64,000 nucleotides of DNA from Planctomycetales bacterium. Its GTDB lineage: Bacteria > Planctomycetota > Planctomycetia > Isosphaerales > Isosphaeraceae. The notes beneath the pieces were generated by a model. It searched no databases and was not told the origin of the DNA. It saw nothing but the letters and a program-made list of their open reading frames with translations. Positions 51,501-58,729 of the stretch are shown here, one piece after another (the first letter of the stretch is position 1; every line of letters starts with the position of its first letter). The position numbers were made by a program, and so were the translations under genes. The DNA lies in NCBI GenBank assembly GCA_027449865.1, contig DAIDKV010000093.1:24820-88819 (forward strand), written 5' to 3'.

Positions 51501-54040
51501 ATGGTCGTGAGCGAGGGAACCGAGGCCACCGCCAGAACGGAGGGCGTGGCGATCCCGTTGTTCGCCCCCGCCGCCAGAACAATCGCCGAGCCGTTGGCGA
51601 AGATCGCGTTTTGATGGATCGCATTGCCCGATCCCGAGACAACGTCGACACCGGTCCCGGAGTTGAAGGCGATGGTGTTGGCGGCTCCGGCCGTCGTCCC
51701 GCCGATCGAGTTGCCCGAACCGCTGATGGAGATACCGGTTCCGTTGCCTGGTCCGGCGGCCGTCCCGGTGAGGTTGATCCCAATCGCGTCGTTGGTGATC
51801 TGGTTATTGCTGGACTGGATGAGCAGGCCGGTCAGGCCGAAGTTGGCGATGTCCAGCCCGGTGATGGTGCTTCCGCTGGAGCCGGCCCCGAGGGTCAGGC
51901 CGTCGAACGCTCCGCCGCCGCCGTTGATCTCGATCACCGGGGTGCCCGAATAGTTCGGCTGCGTGGCCCCGCTGATATAGATAGGACTCGTGATCGTCGG
52001 CAGCGGCGAGAGAAGGTTGATGATGTAGGGGGTCGGCGACTGGAGCAAGAAGCCGATCAGTTGCGGAGTCGGCGTGGGATTGTTATCCACCTGCTGGATG
52101 GCGTTTCGGAGCGAGCCGGCGCCGCTGTCGTTGGTGTTGGTGACCAGGAAGGGCGTGGAGATCACGGCGGGGCTCGAGAAGGACGACGTCCCGCTGGCCG
52201 CGACGGTCGCCGTCGCGATCACCTGATCGCCCAGGATCACGTTCACGCCGGTCGGCACCGAGAAGCCGATCGTCGACAGACCCGACCCGACCGTCACCGT
52301 TCCCGAGCCGAGGTATTGCCGGGCAAGGAAACCGCTGGAAGAATTCAGGAGATAAACGTCGATCGTGACCGAGGTTCCGGTCGTGACGGCGTCGGTGAAG
52401 GAGGTCGAGAGCTGGCCGCCGCTCAGAAGGACCGGGCCCAGCACAGGCGACGGCTGGGAGTTGTTGGCCCCGGCGGCGACGACAATGTCATCGGCGGGAA
52501 CGAAGGCCGAGGTCCCGTTCGTGCCGACGTACTGGTTCAGGCGGATCGAGTTTCCCGACCCGGAGACCACGTCCACGCCCGCCTGGCTGTTGAACCCGAT
52601 CGTGTTGGCCGCGCCGGTCGTCGTCCCGCCGATCGTGTTGTTCAGACCGCTGATCGAGACGGCCGTCTGGTTACCGGTCGCGGCGGTGGTCCCGCCGATC
52701 TTGTCGGCGGCGATCGTGTTGCCGTTCGAGGTGATCCGAATCCCGGCGAGGCCGAACCCGAAAATCGAGAGGTCCTGAACGGTGCTCCCGCCGCCTCCGA
52801 GCGTCAGGCCGTCGAACGCCTGCCCCCCACCGCTGAGCTCAATGCCCGACGTGCTGGTCCCATCGATCGTCACCGGCACGGTGATGACCGGCAGCGCCGA
52901 GGTCGGCGCGATGGCGAACGGACCCGTCCCCGGGATGGCGAAGGTGATCGTGTCGGTCCCCGACGCCGGCGGACTCAGATTCGCGTCCTGAATCGCCAGG
53001 CGGAGCGAGCCGACCTCCGAGCCCGGCACATTGTCGGTGGTATTCGTCACCACGAACGGCGAGACCGGCACGACACTCGTGGCGAAGGCCGAGGTATCGC
53101 CGGTTCCATCGGTGATGGTCGCCGTCACCGTCTGCCCGGCCGCGAGAGGCGCGGCGAGGTTCAACGAGCTTGTGAACGACTCGGTCGTCGAGGTCAGGGT
53201 CGTCGTCACCGAGCCAAGGTAGTCCTGCGCCGGACCGCCGAGCGTCGAGCTGGCGAAGAACTCGACCGTGTACGACGGACCAACCGTTCCCGTGAGGGTA
53301 TAGTCGACGGTCGCCAGCGTGGGAATGGAGGCCACGGCCTGGAGGCTGGGCGCGACGATCCCGTTGTTCGCCCCCGCCGCCAGAACAATTGCCGATCCGT
53401 TGGCGAAGATCGCGTTTTGATGGATCGCGTTCCCCGATCCCGAGACGACGTCGACACCGGTCCCGGAGTTGAAGGCGATGGTGTTGGCGGCTCCGGCCGT
53501 CGTCCCGCCGATCGAGTTGCCCGAACCGTTGATCGTGATGCCGGTTCCATTGCCCGGCCCGGCGGCGGTCCCGCTGACGTTGGACCCGATCCGATCGTTG
53601 AGAATCGCGTTGCCGTTGGACTGGATCACAACGCCCGACCCGCCAAAGCCGGCGATGGTCAGCCCCTGGATCGTGCTCCCGCCCGCACCAGCGCCCAGCG
53701 TCAGGCCATCAAAAGCCTGTCCGCCGCCACTGATCTCGACGCCCGGCTCGGTGGTCCCGTCGATCGTCACGGGAACACCGATCGCCGGCAAGGGCGTTGC
53801 CGGGGCAATCACGAACGGACCGGTGCCCCCGATGTTGAAATCAATGACGGTGGCCTGGCCGGAGGTATTCGCATCCAGGATCGCTTGCCGGAGTGTGCCG
53901 CGCCCCGTGTCGTTCGTACTGCTGACGACAATCGTATTCGAGAGGAGCATCCGCTCCTCGAATCGCTCAAACGCGGGCCTCGCCAACCGGCGTCCCTGGC
54001 GTCCACGACCCGACCGCCCCGACTCGACGAAGAACGTCAT
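45503..54040 (-). CDS. Giant right-handed beta-helix surface protein
   Basis: A 2845-residue minus-strand protein. Near the N-terminus is FERFEERMLLS, the planctomycete surface-protein motif, followed by VVSSTNDTGRGTLRQAILDA, the entry to a beta-helix. The rest is thousands of residues of Asn/Gly-rich helix repeats such as GNTIGFNSGTG, SIGGTTAGAANTI and VISGNAQSGV. A 92-base segment at 51159-51250 is identical to 52968-53059, and further blocks repeat at the same distance, showing a duplication of a module of about 600 residues. The C-terminus has His-rich repeats (HPASRHGG) and ends in KKR. The start at 54040 was chosen because GAGGAG precedes it; a GTG lies at 54058. Role: adhesion, self-recognition or cell-contact to target; inferred. 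Confidence 0.8.
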   Translation of the reverse strand: MTFFVESGRSGRGRQGRRLARPAFERFEERMLLSNTIVVSSTNDTGRGTLRQAILDANTSGQATVIDFNIGGTGPFVIAPATPLPAIGVPVTIDGTTEPGVEISGGGQAFDGLTLGAGAGGSTIQGLTIAGFGGSGVVIQSNGNAILNDRIGSNVSGTAAGPGNGTGITINGSGNSIGGTTAGAANTIAFNSGTGVDVVSGSGNAIHQNAIFANGSAIVLAAGANNGIVAPSLQAVASIPTLATVDYTLTGTVGPSYTVEFFASSTLGGPAQDYLGSVTTTLTSTTESFTSSLNLAAPLAAGQTVTATITDGTGDTSAFATSVVPVSPFVVTNTTDNVPGSEVGSLRLAIQDANLSPPASGTDTITFAIPGTGPFAIAPTSALPVITVPVTIDGTSTSGIELSGGGQAFDGLTLGGGGSTVQDLSIFGFGLAGIRITSNGNTIAADKIGGTTAATGNQTAVSISGLNNTIGGTTTGAANTIGFNSQAGVDVVSGSGNSIRLNQYVGTNGTSAFVPADDIVVAAGANNSQPSPVLGPVLLSGGQLSTSFTDAVTTGTSVTIDVYLLNSSSGFLARQYLGSGTVTVGSGLSTIGFSVPTGVNVILGDQVIATATVAASGTSSFSSPAVISTPFLVTNTNDSGAGSLRNAIQQVDNNPTPTPQLIGFLLQSPTPYIINLLSPLPTITSPIYISGATQPNYSGTPVIEINGGGGAFDGLTLGAGSSGSTITGLDIANFGLTGLLIQSSNNQITNDAIGINLTGTAAGPGNGTGISISGSGNSIGGTTAGAANTIAFNSGTGVDVVSGSGNAIHQNAIFANGSAIVLAAGANNGIATPSVLAVASVPSLTTIDYSVTGTSGQTYTVEFFASGLLGGPAEHFLQAITTPKLTSATQSFTASLPLAAPLGNGVTVTASITDGTGDTSSLATSMAQSAPFVVTNTTDNVPGSEVGSLRLAIQDANLSPPASGKTDAITFGIQGSLTISPTSALPTITEPVTIDGTSKPGIVLDGGAGTFAGLTFGTGADASVVQGLTIQKFSDGIQIINASKVNIGGVADNSIGNNAAAGIAILSGTGNTVGSNEFFGTNGASAPAGDIVVANGANGAAVPTVLLDGSVYIPSSSGSTGNLYVTLEFSPAFTTSGSTQVSFDFYSVDTASKTPTRTFLQSTAAISVPTQPYTVDLSVPSTFSATDQIAAFATFVGSSPGPNGSSAFSAQPIESAKPTEVYTTADNPSASATIGGSTIDGIAGSLRFAINYANRFPGTTPPTSITFAIPSTDPNHVGTTYTITPTSSLPTITVPVQIQGQSEGGGSVVVINGNGLAGNGLQLAGGSGGSTIEGLVIGGFQGAGIEVDSAGNMLLDSYLGTGPAGNKLGNGIGINVPGNSNTIQGNTIGFNGTGVSISGNASNNVVQQNFVGTDANGHALGNLGVGILIEATDVSTGGSASVQNNMIGGTAPGVGNTIGFNSGAGIAIEAVQSSLSDTVSASNNLVQGNDVGGVPSGSNSPGQLVPSPYPNGGSGILLMAQGTNVDLSGNMIGGPATVTGPAGVLGVGANFILGNQGDGIAVSLASAAGTLANTIEGNLVSHNQLNGIHLIGDLTGDLTGATPLGSISDNLVGTDPSGTATYDPTGHPWGNGLSGILIEESSTSSTTLSGIAATVTGNVLSGNGLSGVTVQRYTSTSGSSTITGTSTARVGISGNIIGLDRTGENSIVYNSIGGTTTGGVALPMGNALDGVLLDNVVGVVVGSTVDSTVPTTPSNVISGNLGRGIEIRGDLLSSSSTSFGNTIQGNFIGTDFSGEVPVQTVGIGGTTYTLGNLSDGIFLYVPQPTTILDNLISNNRAAGIHAAAQGQTTTGSLQIAGNFVGTDATGSVISATINGRKISLGNGSDGLFIDSIQQGVTIGGAALGGNVISGNRANGIDLLDASKVEVASNAIGTNFTGALNLRNSANGIFLNGSSTISIGGTTSADANIISGNLDNGILLANGANNNTIAGNRIGTDQNGIAAVPNSADGVFLLGGPATIQGVAISGGSVMGNILTGNSISGNSEHGVQIFGKDATANRLFGNTIGASEISSGQAIPPGNAADGVSLNNDGGGNTVGPRNVISGNAQSGVLIFGTSGAGGKDLITGNWIGTDPAVSAPVPNGGNGIFLFGTSSNSIGGNTISANAQAGVAIFSPATTAPASSNLLYGNLIGGAGKLGNQSDGVAIESGVGNIIGQLGSWNTIAGNIGNGIDIVRISNQSPDNNIISGNIIGLIPGVSTGVNRQQNGVLVQDGSGNQIGLAMGTDSPNSNVPVSPSNVISGNAMAGVQFGAGASGNFVQGNDIGVDLSGSLTDSSGNGLAGVFINNTGTGSSNEIIGGTGAGAGNVIGGSAAGYGIDILGPVSDTIPAGNVVEGNLIGIDRNSNPAGNSIGVYIQNSWGNQIGTSGAGKNVISGNVQAGVSLTGLYSTRNIIEGNRIGTDLTGTMRPGGVSALTASAPTSLQTFGVEISTPSPTYDTSVMPINNQILDNKISGNLIGVGITGVGSRIGTGQGVPLGRDLIAGNFIGTGPSGTTPNPNFEYGVYIENSAGNTVGGAASSSANVLSANGIDGVEIFGGTSQSTGARNRAAAAAAGNLIVGNIIGETSSKKLGFNGGGSQVLTPDGPVITLGQQLYGVVIIGSSGNQIGDRGDGNIIGGNANTGVYITRNDFQGDIFTVPTGNAVRGNAIVSNQVYGVFRYQSPDNPVAIGRERGANTFAGNDINLADYIKSLNSNTQLPTVHTRIHRGKRHVTIAKHRHDGYPASRHGGHPASRHGGHPGALHHAIAIAARPVRPRIPALFAEGAPARRIDLGAGPILAVGTEAHKKKR
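45657..45725 (-). repeat. 24-base tandem repeat in the beta-helix gene
   Basis: Two exact 24-base units (45657-45680, 45681-45704) and a third partial, diverged unit encode repeated HPASRHGG in the C-terminal tail. Copy number could vary between strains. Confidence 0.85.
51159..51250 (-). repeat. 92-bp intragenic repeat, copy 1
   Basis: Appears identical to 52968-53059; encodes VTNTTDNVPGSEVGSLRLAI and following residues of the beta-helix protein. Part of a longer duplicated block of about 1.8 kb. Confidence 0.85.
52968..53059 (-). repeat. 92-bp intragenic repeat, copy 2
   Basis: Partner of 51159-51250. Flanking segments 51551-51780 and about 53357-53580 are also nearly identical, supporting duplication of a whole module. 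Confidence 0.85.
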
Positions 54041-54637
54041 CCCCGTCTCCTCACGCACGATCCAACCAGGCGAGGACCCCCGCGGAACCCGGGCGAAACA
54101 CCACCCAGCCCCTTATCACGGGCGCCTCGGAATCGCGGGCACGTCCCGCCCCGGGCTCTCCCAGCCACCCCCCTTTTCCTCGACGCCACCACATCGGTCA
54201 TCCCTTGACCCGATCCCATCTCGACCCGCGCTCGGAGAAAAAAGGGAGCCGATTCCTTCATACCACAGCCGCAAGCATGACGACAAGCATCTTGACAGAA
54301 AAATATAACGTCGAGATTCAACCTATCTCTGCCAGTCAACGGTTTCAATGTCTTTGACTATATCTTACCGAGATTACCACGTCAAAACCCAGGGAAACGA
54401 TTCAAGAGAGAAATGCATGTTGCCAGATTTCTGTACAAACAGGGGGTCAAAAAGTCCGGTGAGGTCTCGTGGAGTCTCGGGATGTTGGGGTCTTGGCGCG
54501 AGTGTGGAGAAGCGGCTCGCGGGCTGGTTGGGGGCGTGATAGAGTAAAGAGCGGGTTTGGCGATGCGGGGGGGGATGCGCGAGACCGAGTGCGTTTGCTC
54601 GGAGTCGATTTGGTGGTGTCGTGGGGAGGTCGTCGGG
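54041..54637. promoter_or_regulatory. Divergent intergenic region before tssK
   Basis: About 600 bases between the giant surface gene and tssK. Bases 54285-54430 are AT-rich and contain TTGACA at 54292-54297, with a TATAA-like stretch too close to pair with it, so no proper promoter pair can be named. No gene is supported; short open frames here are shadows. Confidence 0.4.
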
Positions 54638-56041
54638 ATGGCCAAGCGGCCGGTCCACTGGTCCGAGGGGATGTTCCTGAAGCCCCATCATTTCCAGGCT
54701 TCCGACCGATATCATTGCGATCGGATACGGGAGTCGGAGGACTGGCTGCATCCGCACGACTGGGGATTACGGTCGATCCGGTTTGATGAAGAAGCGATCG
54801 CGAACCAGACGCTCCGGCTGATCGCCTGCCAGGCGAGGTTCAAGGATGGAACGACGCTGAGCGTTCCGGAGGAGGCGACGGTTGCTCCGCTGGAGTTTCG
54901 GGCGGCGCTGGCGCAGCGGCCGGAGGTGACGGCCTACCTGGCGATCCCGACCTGGCAGGAGGGCCGGCCGAACGCCGATCGGTCGCGATCGGATCAGAAT
55001 GCCCGCTTCGTCGTTGGTCGGCTGGAGCGTCCCGACGAGAACACCGGGGCCGACGAGGCCGAGCTCGAGTTCCGCCACATCCAGGCCCGGCTCGTTCTGG
55101 AAGAGCCTGAGGGAGCTGGCTTCGAGGTCTTGCCCGTGGCGAGGATCAGCCGGTCGGCCGCCGCTGGATCGCCGCCGAGGATCGACCGGGCCTATGTGCC
55201 GCCGGCACTCGGTCTCGACGCCTGGCCGCCGCTACATGACGAGGTCCAGGGGCTCTTCCGTCAGATCGAGGCCTGGATTCAACAGGAAGCCGACGACCTT
55301 GTCGGCCGCAAGATCGCCTTCGATAGCCAGGTCCTCGGTGACGCGGAGCGAATCCTCCGGCTCTCGGTTTTCAACGCCGCGTGGTCGACCTTGCAGGCGA
55401 TCCTCTTCACGCCAGGTCTTCACCCGATGCTGATGTACCAGGAACTGTGCCGGCTCCACGGCCAGCTCGCGATCTTCGGCGAGACTCGCCGGCCCTCGCG
55501 AGTCCCCGGGTACGACCACGACAACATTGGGCCGATCTATGCCGAGGTCATGGGGCAGGTCCGTCGGCTGATCAAGGGGGGCGTCGCTCGGCCGTTCGAG
55601 AAGCGATACTTCCGGCTCGAGGGACGGCGGCTGGTGGCTGACCTTGAACCCGACTGGACGCTCGACACCACCGGGCTCTACATCGGCATCGAGACCAGCG
55701 ACCTGAGCGACGTCGAATGCGACCGGTTGATGCGAGAGGCCTGGTCGTGGAAGCTCGGTAGTGCCGAGGAGGTCGAGGCGATCTTCCGACAGGCCCTCGA
55801 GGGCCTGGGGATGGAGCCGCTCCACCGTATCCCGCCCACCTTGCCCACGGGGTTCGTCTACTTCGGCATCGTCCGGCATCCGACCTACTGGAAGGACGTG
55901 GTCCGAACCCAGACGCTGGGCCTCCGATTCCGAACCACTGGTGCCACCGCGGTCGGCGATCAGATGATCAAGTTGACCGACCCCACGACCGGGCGGACCT
56001 ACAGCCTTCAGTTCGCCGTCTTCGTCGTGAAGGGGCGATGA
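54638..56041 (+). CDS. tssK: T6SS baseplate-membrane linker TssK
   Basis: A 467-residue TssK, normal length. Starts MAKRPVHWSEGMFLKPHHFQ, the family hallmark, followed by LHPHDWGLRSIRFDEEAIAN. Later: VFNAAWSTLQAILFTPGLHP, MLMYQELCRLHGQLAIFGE, and the C-terminal YFGIVRHPTYWKDVVRTQTL with LRFRTTGATAVGDQMIKL. It links the baseplate to the TssL/M membrane complex. GGGGAGG precedes the ATG at 54638. It begins the second T6SS core run: tssK, tssL, tssM-like. Confidence 0.97.
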   Translation: MAKRPVHWSEGMFLKPHHFQASDRYHCDRIRESEDWLHPHDWGLRSIRFDEEAIANQTLRLIACQARFKDGTTLSVPEEATVAPLEFRAALAQRPEVTAYLAIPTWQEGRPNADRSRSDQNARFVVGRLERPDENTGADEAELEFRHIQARLVLEEPEGAGFEVLPVARISRSAAAGSPPRIDRAYVPPALGLDAWPPLHDEVQGLFRQIEAWIQQEADDLVGRKIAFDSQVLGDAERILRLSVFNAAWSTLQAILFTPGLHPMLMYQELCRLHGQLAIFGETRRPSRVPGYDHDNIGPIYAEVMGQVRRLIKGGVARPFEKRYFRLEGRRLVADLEPDWTLDTTGLYIGIETSDLSDVECDRLMREAWSWKLGSAEEVEAIFRQALEGLGMEPLHRIPPTLPTGFVYFGIVRHPTYWKDVVRTQTLGLRFRTTGATAVGDQMIKLTDPTTGRTYSLQFAVFVVKGR

Positions 56042-56078
56042 CCGAGGGCGCAAGCCGGGCCGAAGGGAGGAGCGTTCG

Positions 56079-56789
56079 ATGACCGACGCCTTCGCCGAGA
56101 TCGTGATGCCCGTCTTCCACAACGTGATCGACCTGCATTCCCGGCTAACCGGCGGCGAGGCCCGTTCGCTGGCCGATGTCAAGCGGATGACCAGCGGCTG
56201 GGTTGAGGAGGGCCGCCGGCGAGCCCTGAGCCACCCCGAGCGGAAACGCTCCTACGATCTGGCGATGTTCGGCCTGGTCGCCTGGATCGACGAGATCCTG
56301 ACCGAGTCGAAGTGGGGCCATGACGTCGGCTCTCCTGAGGAAATCCTCGAGTGGGATCTCTTCGCCAGCCGGGACCGAGCCAGCCTCTTCTATGACCACG
56401 CCGAGGCGGCCGACCAGCAGGGCGACGCCGACGCCCTGGAAGTCTACCTTCTGGCTGTCACGCAGGGGTTCCGAGGTGAGCTGGTCTACGACGACGCAAA
56501 GCTTCACGACTGGGTCCATCGGGTCTACGCCCGCGTCAGCGAGGCAGGCTCGCTCCCCGCGCATCCGTTCGCCAGAGACAGCGCCGAGACGGCCCTGTTC
56601 CGAGCCCAGCGGGGACCGGCCCTGCTGCTGATGGTCAGCGTTCTTGTCTCGATCACGGCGATCGTCACCCTGGCCGCTTATCTCCTGGGCGTCCACCTCG
56701 CGTATGATGCCCGATCGCGGGGGCCCGCGGACGACTCGACGAGTCACGCTCCCGCCGCGGCGAGGACGGTCCTGATCTCGACGGGCTGA
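56079..56789 (+). CDS. tssL: T6SS membrane protein TssL (DotU-like)
   Basis: A 236-residue DotU-type TssL: cytoplasmic helical domain (VMPVFHNVIDLHSRLTGGEA, MFGLVAWIDEILTESKWGHD, LEVYLLAVTQGFRGELVYDD) then one C-terminal membrane segment (LLLMVSVLVSITAIVTLAAY). There is no peptidoglycan-binding OmpA extension. It sits 37 bases after tssK with its own site (AAGGGAGGAG). It should anchor the TssM-like protein that follows. Confidence 0.95.
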   Translation: MTDAFAEIVMPVFHNVIDLHSRLTGGEARSLADVKRMTSGWVEEGRRRALSHPERKRSYDLAMFGLVAWIDEILTESKWGHDVGSPEEILEWDLFASRDRASLFYDHAEAADQQGDADALEVYLLAVTQGFRGELVYDDAKLHDWVHRVYARVSEAGSLPAHPFARDSAETALFRAQRGPALLLMVSVLVSITAIVTLAAYLLGVHLAYDARSRGPADDSTSHAPAAARTVLISTG

Positions 56790-56811
56790 GGCAGGCGAAG
56801 GAGGGGGAATC

Positions 56812-58386
56812 GTGGGATCGATCGGGCAGGCCGTTCAGGGAGCCCTGAGCGGGCAAGTGATGATGGGTGTCGGCGCCGTCCTCGCGGCGACCGCGGCGGC
56901 GGTTGCCTGGTTCTGGGCAAAGCATCCCGTCCGCTGGATCCTGGCCATCGCGACCGTGGTCGTGATCGTCGCGGTGGCACGAGGACAGGCGGATCTGCCG
57001 AGGTACAACGACCTCGACCCGTTCTTGCCCTCTGCCTTCAAGCCACCGTACTTCTCGTGGTGGGTACTCGCCCTGTCTCTCTCGGCTCTCTATCTCTCGA
57101 CACACCTGGCCGGCACCTGGATTCGCGCTCGCGCCAGCGATAGCCGCGGGCCATCGGGCGAGGCGGGATTCCCCGACCTCGACGCGGCCTGGGACGAAAT
57201 CCAGATCCGCCTGAGCCACGCCCAGTACGACGCGACGAGGCAGGACCTCTTCCTGATTCTAGGGCCCGAGGAGTCGCTGGCCGCCTCCCTGATGGAGGCC
57301 GCCGGCCTGCAGTTCTTCGCCCGCGCACCGGCCGATCCCTCCGCACCTATTCATGGTTTTGCAACGGCCGACGGGCTCTTCCTGAGCTGTGCCGGTGCCA
57401 CCTCGTGGGGACGAGGCGGTGAGGAAGGGACGGCGAGACTCGTCACCCTCTGCCGGATGATCCGCGACCTCAACCCCGACAAGCCGGTCCTCCGCGGCGT
57501 CGCGGTGCTCTATCCGATGGAACGGGCCGCCTCCCCCGAGGTGCTTCAGAGCGTCTCGACACTGCGCAATGACCTCCAGACCATCCGGGCAGAGCTCAAC
57601 ATGCAGGTCCCCACGTTCGCCATCTTCTGCCTGCGCGAGGCGTATGGCGGCTTCGAGGAGTTCGCGGCACGGGTCCCGCCAGGTGTCCGAGCCCGCCGCT
57701 GCGGGTTCTCCGTCCCGGTGGAGCAGCGATTTGACCTGCCGGCGGCGGCCCGAGGGCTGGGCTGGCTCGTCCAGTGGTTCTCCACCTGGTCCCTGAATCT
57801 GATGACCGACGAGCCACGCGATTCCGACGGCAACCGCCGCCTGATTGCCATGTGTGCCCGACTTCGTTGCGAGGTACCAGCGCTGGGGCAACTCCTGAAT
57901 GCCTCATTCTCGACACACGCCCAGGCCGAGCCGATCCTGTTGAAAGGCTGCTACTTCGTGGCCTGCGGACCTGGCCCCGAGGGCCGTGCGTTCGCTCCGG
58001 GTCTGGTCAACGGCAAGGCGAGCAAGCTAATCGCCGACGCCGTCCACGCCACATGGTCGCGCGGAGCCGACGCCATCGACCGCCGCCATCGCCTGATCGC
58101 GATCGCCATCGCCCTGGCCACTGCGGCGTTCGCGCTGCCGATCTGGATTTCTGGCATCATCGAGCGATTGCGCAGTCCGGACGTCGTCATTCCGTATCCG
58201 GCCGCCGGCTGGATCGCTGTCGCCGTCCTCTCCGCGCTGGTTCTCACCTGGATCGCCGGGTTCGCGTACCTTTGGCTCCGAGGCCGACTCGGTCGTCGTG
58301 TATACTTGGAACAGTCGGGCCGGACGCGGCCCGCCTCAGGCGGATCAACCTCCTCGACGACACATCCCGAAAGGCCCGCGCGATGA
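56812..58386 (+). CDS. tssM: Short TssM-like (IcmF N-terminal) membrane protein
   Basis: Only 524 residues against about 1100-1200 for standard TssM. Two N-terminal membrane segments (about 18-57) and a third at 82-100 are followed by the cytoplasmic NTPase-like region. The P-loop position reads GPEESLAAS (from 151) and lacks the GxxxxGK[ST] lysine; FLSCAGATSW stands where the G-domain DTAG is expected. NDLQTIRAELNMQVPTFAIF and CLREAYGGFEEFAARVPPGV match TssM sequence just after the G-domain. After this come two more membrane segments (about 432-450 and 468-490) and a short tail; the C-terminal periplasmic IcmF domains are absent. Identity as TssM rests on these patches and on its place after tssK-tssL. 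Confidence 0.75.
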   Translation: MGSIGQAVQGALSGQVMMGVGAVLAATAAAVAWFWAKHPVRWILAIATVVVIVAVARGQADLPRYNDLDPFLPSAFKPPYFSWWVLALSLSALYLSTHLAGTWIRARASDSRGPSGEAGFPDLDAAWDEIQIRLSHAQYDATRQDLFLILGPEESLAASLMEAAGLQFFARAPADPSAPIHGFATADGLFLSCAGATSWGRGGEEGTARLVTLCRMIRDLNPDKPVLRGVAVLYPMERAASPEVLQSVSTLRNDLQTIRAELNMQVPTFAIFCLREAYGGFEEFAARVPPGVRARRCGFSVPVEQRFDLPAAARGLGWLVQWFSTWSLNLMTDEPRDSDGNRRLIAMCARLRCEVPALGQLLNASFSTHAQAEPILLKGCYFVACGPGPEGRAFAPGLVNGKASKLIADAVHATWSRGADAIDRRHRLIAIAIALATAAFALPIWISGIIERLRSPDVVIPYPAAGWIAVAVLSALVLTWIAGFAYLWLRGRLGRRVYLEQSGRTRPASGGSTSSTTHPERPAR

Positions 58387-58706
58387 ACTCGCGCGGACGA
58401 GCCATGATCACCGCCCGACCACATCGCCCGTCCGCTCAGGCTGCAGTCATCACGACTTTCCTATTCCTGCTCGCCACGAGTGCCTGGGCGCAGGATAGTG
58501 TGCTGACCGGCCAGGCCGCCCCGACCTATCCCTACGCCACGCCTCAGACGAGCCGACCGTGTACCTGTTACTTCCCCCAGGGATATTGCCCGTTCCCCCG
58601 GGGCAACTGTGTGGCGGTCCGGCCCACGCCTCAGTCTCCCTTCGGCTCGTCCCAGTTCGACACCACGCCGCCGACATACCTCGCCCCGGCAAGTCAGGCC
58701 CGGTGA
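58383..58706 (+). CDS. Small secreted Pro/Cys-containing protein
   Basis: A 107-residue protein with a signal peptide (AVITTFLFLLATSAWAQ, about residues 20-36) and a short mature part rich in Pro, Ser and Thr, with CTCYFPQGYCPFPRGNC containing four cysteines. It starts within the end of the tssM-like gene (ATGA) and so is probably made with it. Start may also be ATG 58404. No family recognised. A small periplasmic partner of the short TssM is possible. Confidence 0.55.
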   Translation: MNSRGRAMITARPHRPSAQAAVITTFLFLLATSAWAQDSVLTGQAAPTYPYATPQTSRPCTCYFPQGYCPFPRGNCVAVRPTPQSPFGSSQFDTTPPTYLAPASQAR

Positions 58707-58729
58707 GCCTGGAAGCAGCGCGGGCCGGT

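Noticed and set aside
45516..54308. Long plus-strand open frames across the beta-helix gene region
   Set aside because: They are antisense to the beta-helix protein, have Arg/Asp/Val-rich low-complexity products, and arise from the high GC content and repeats.
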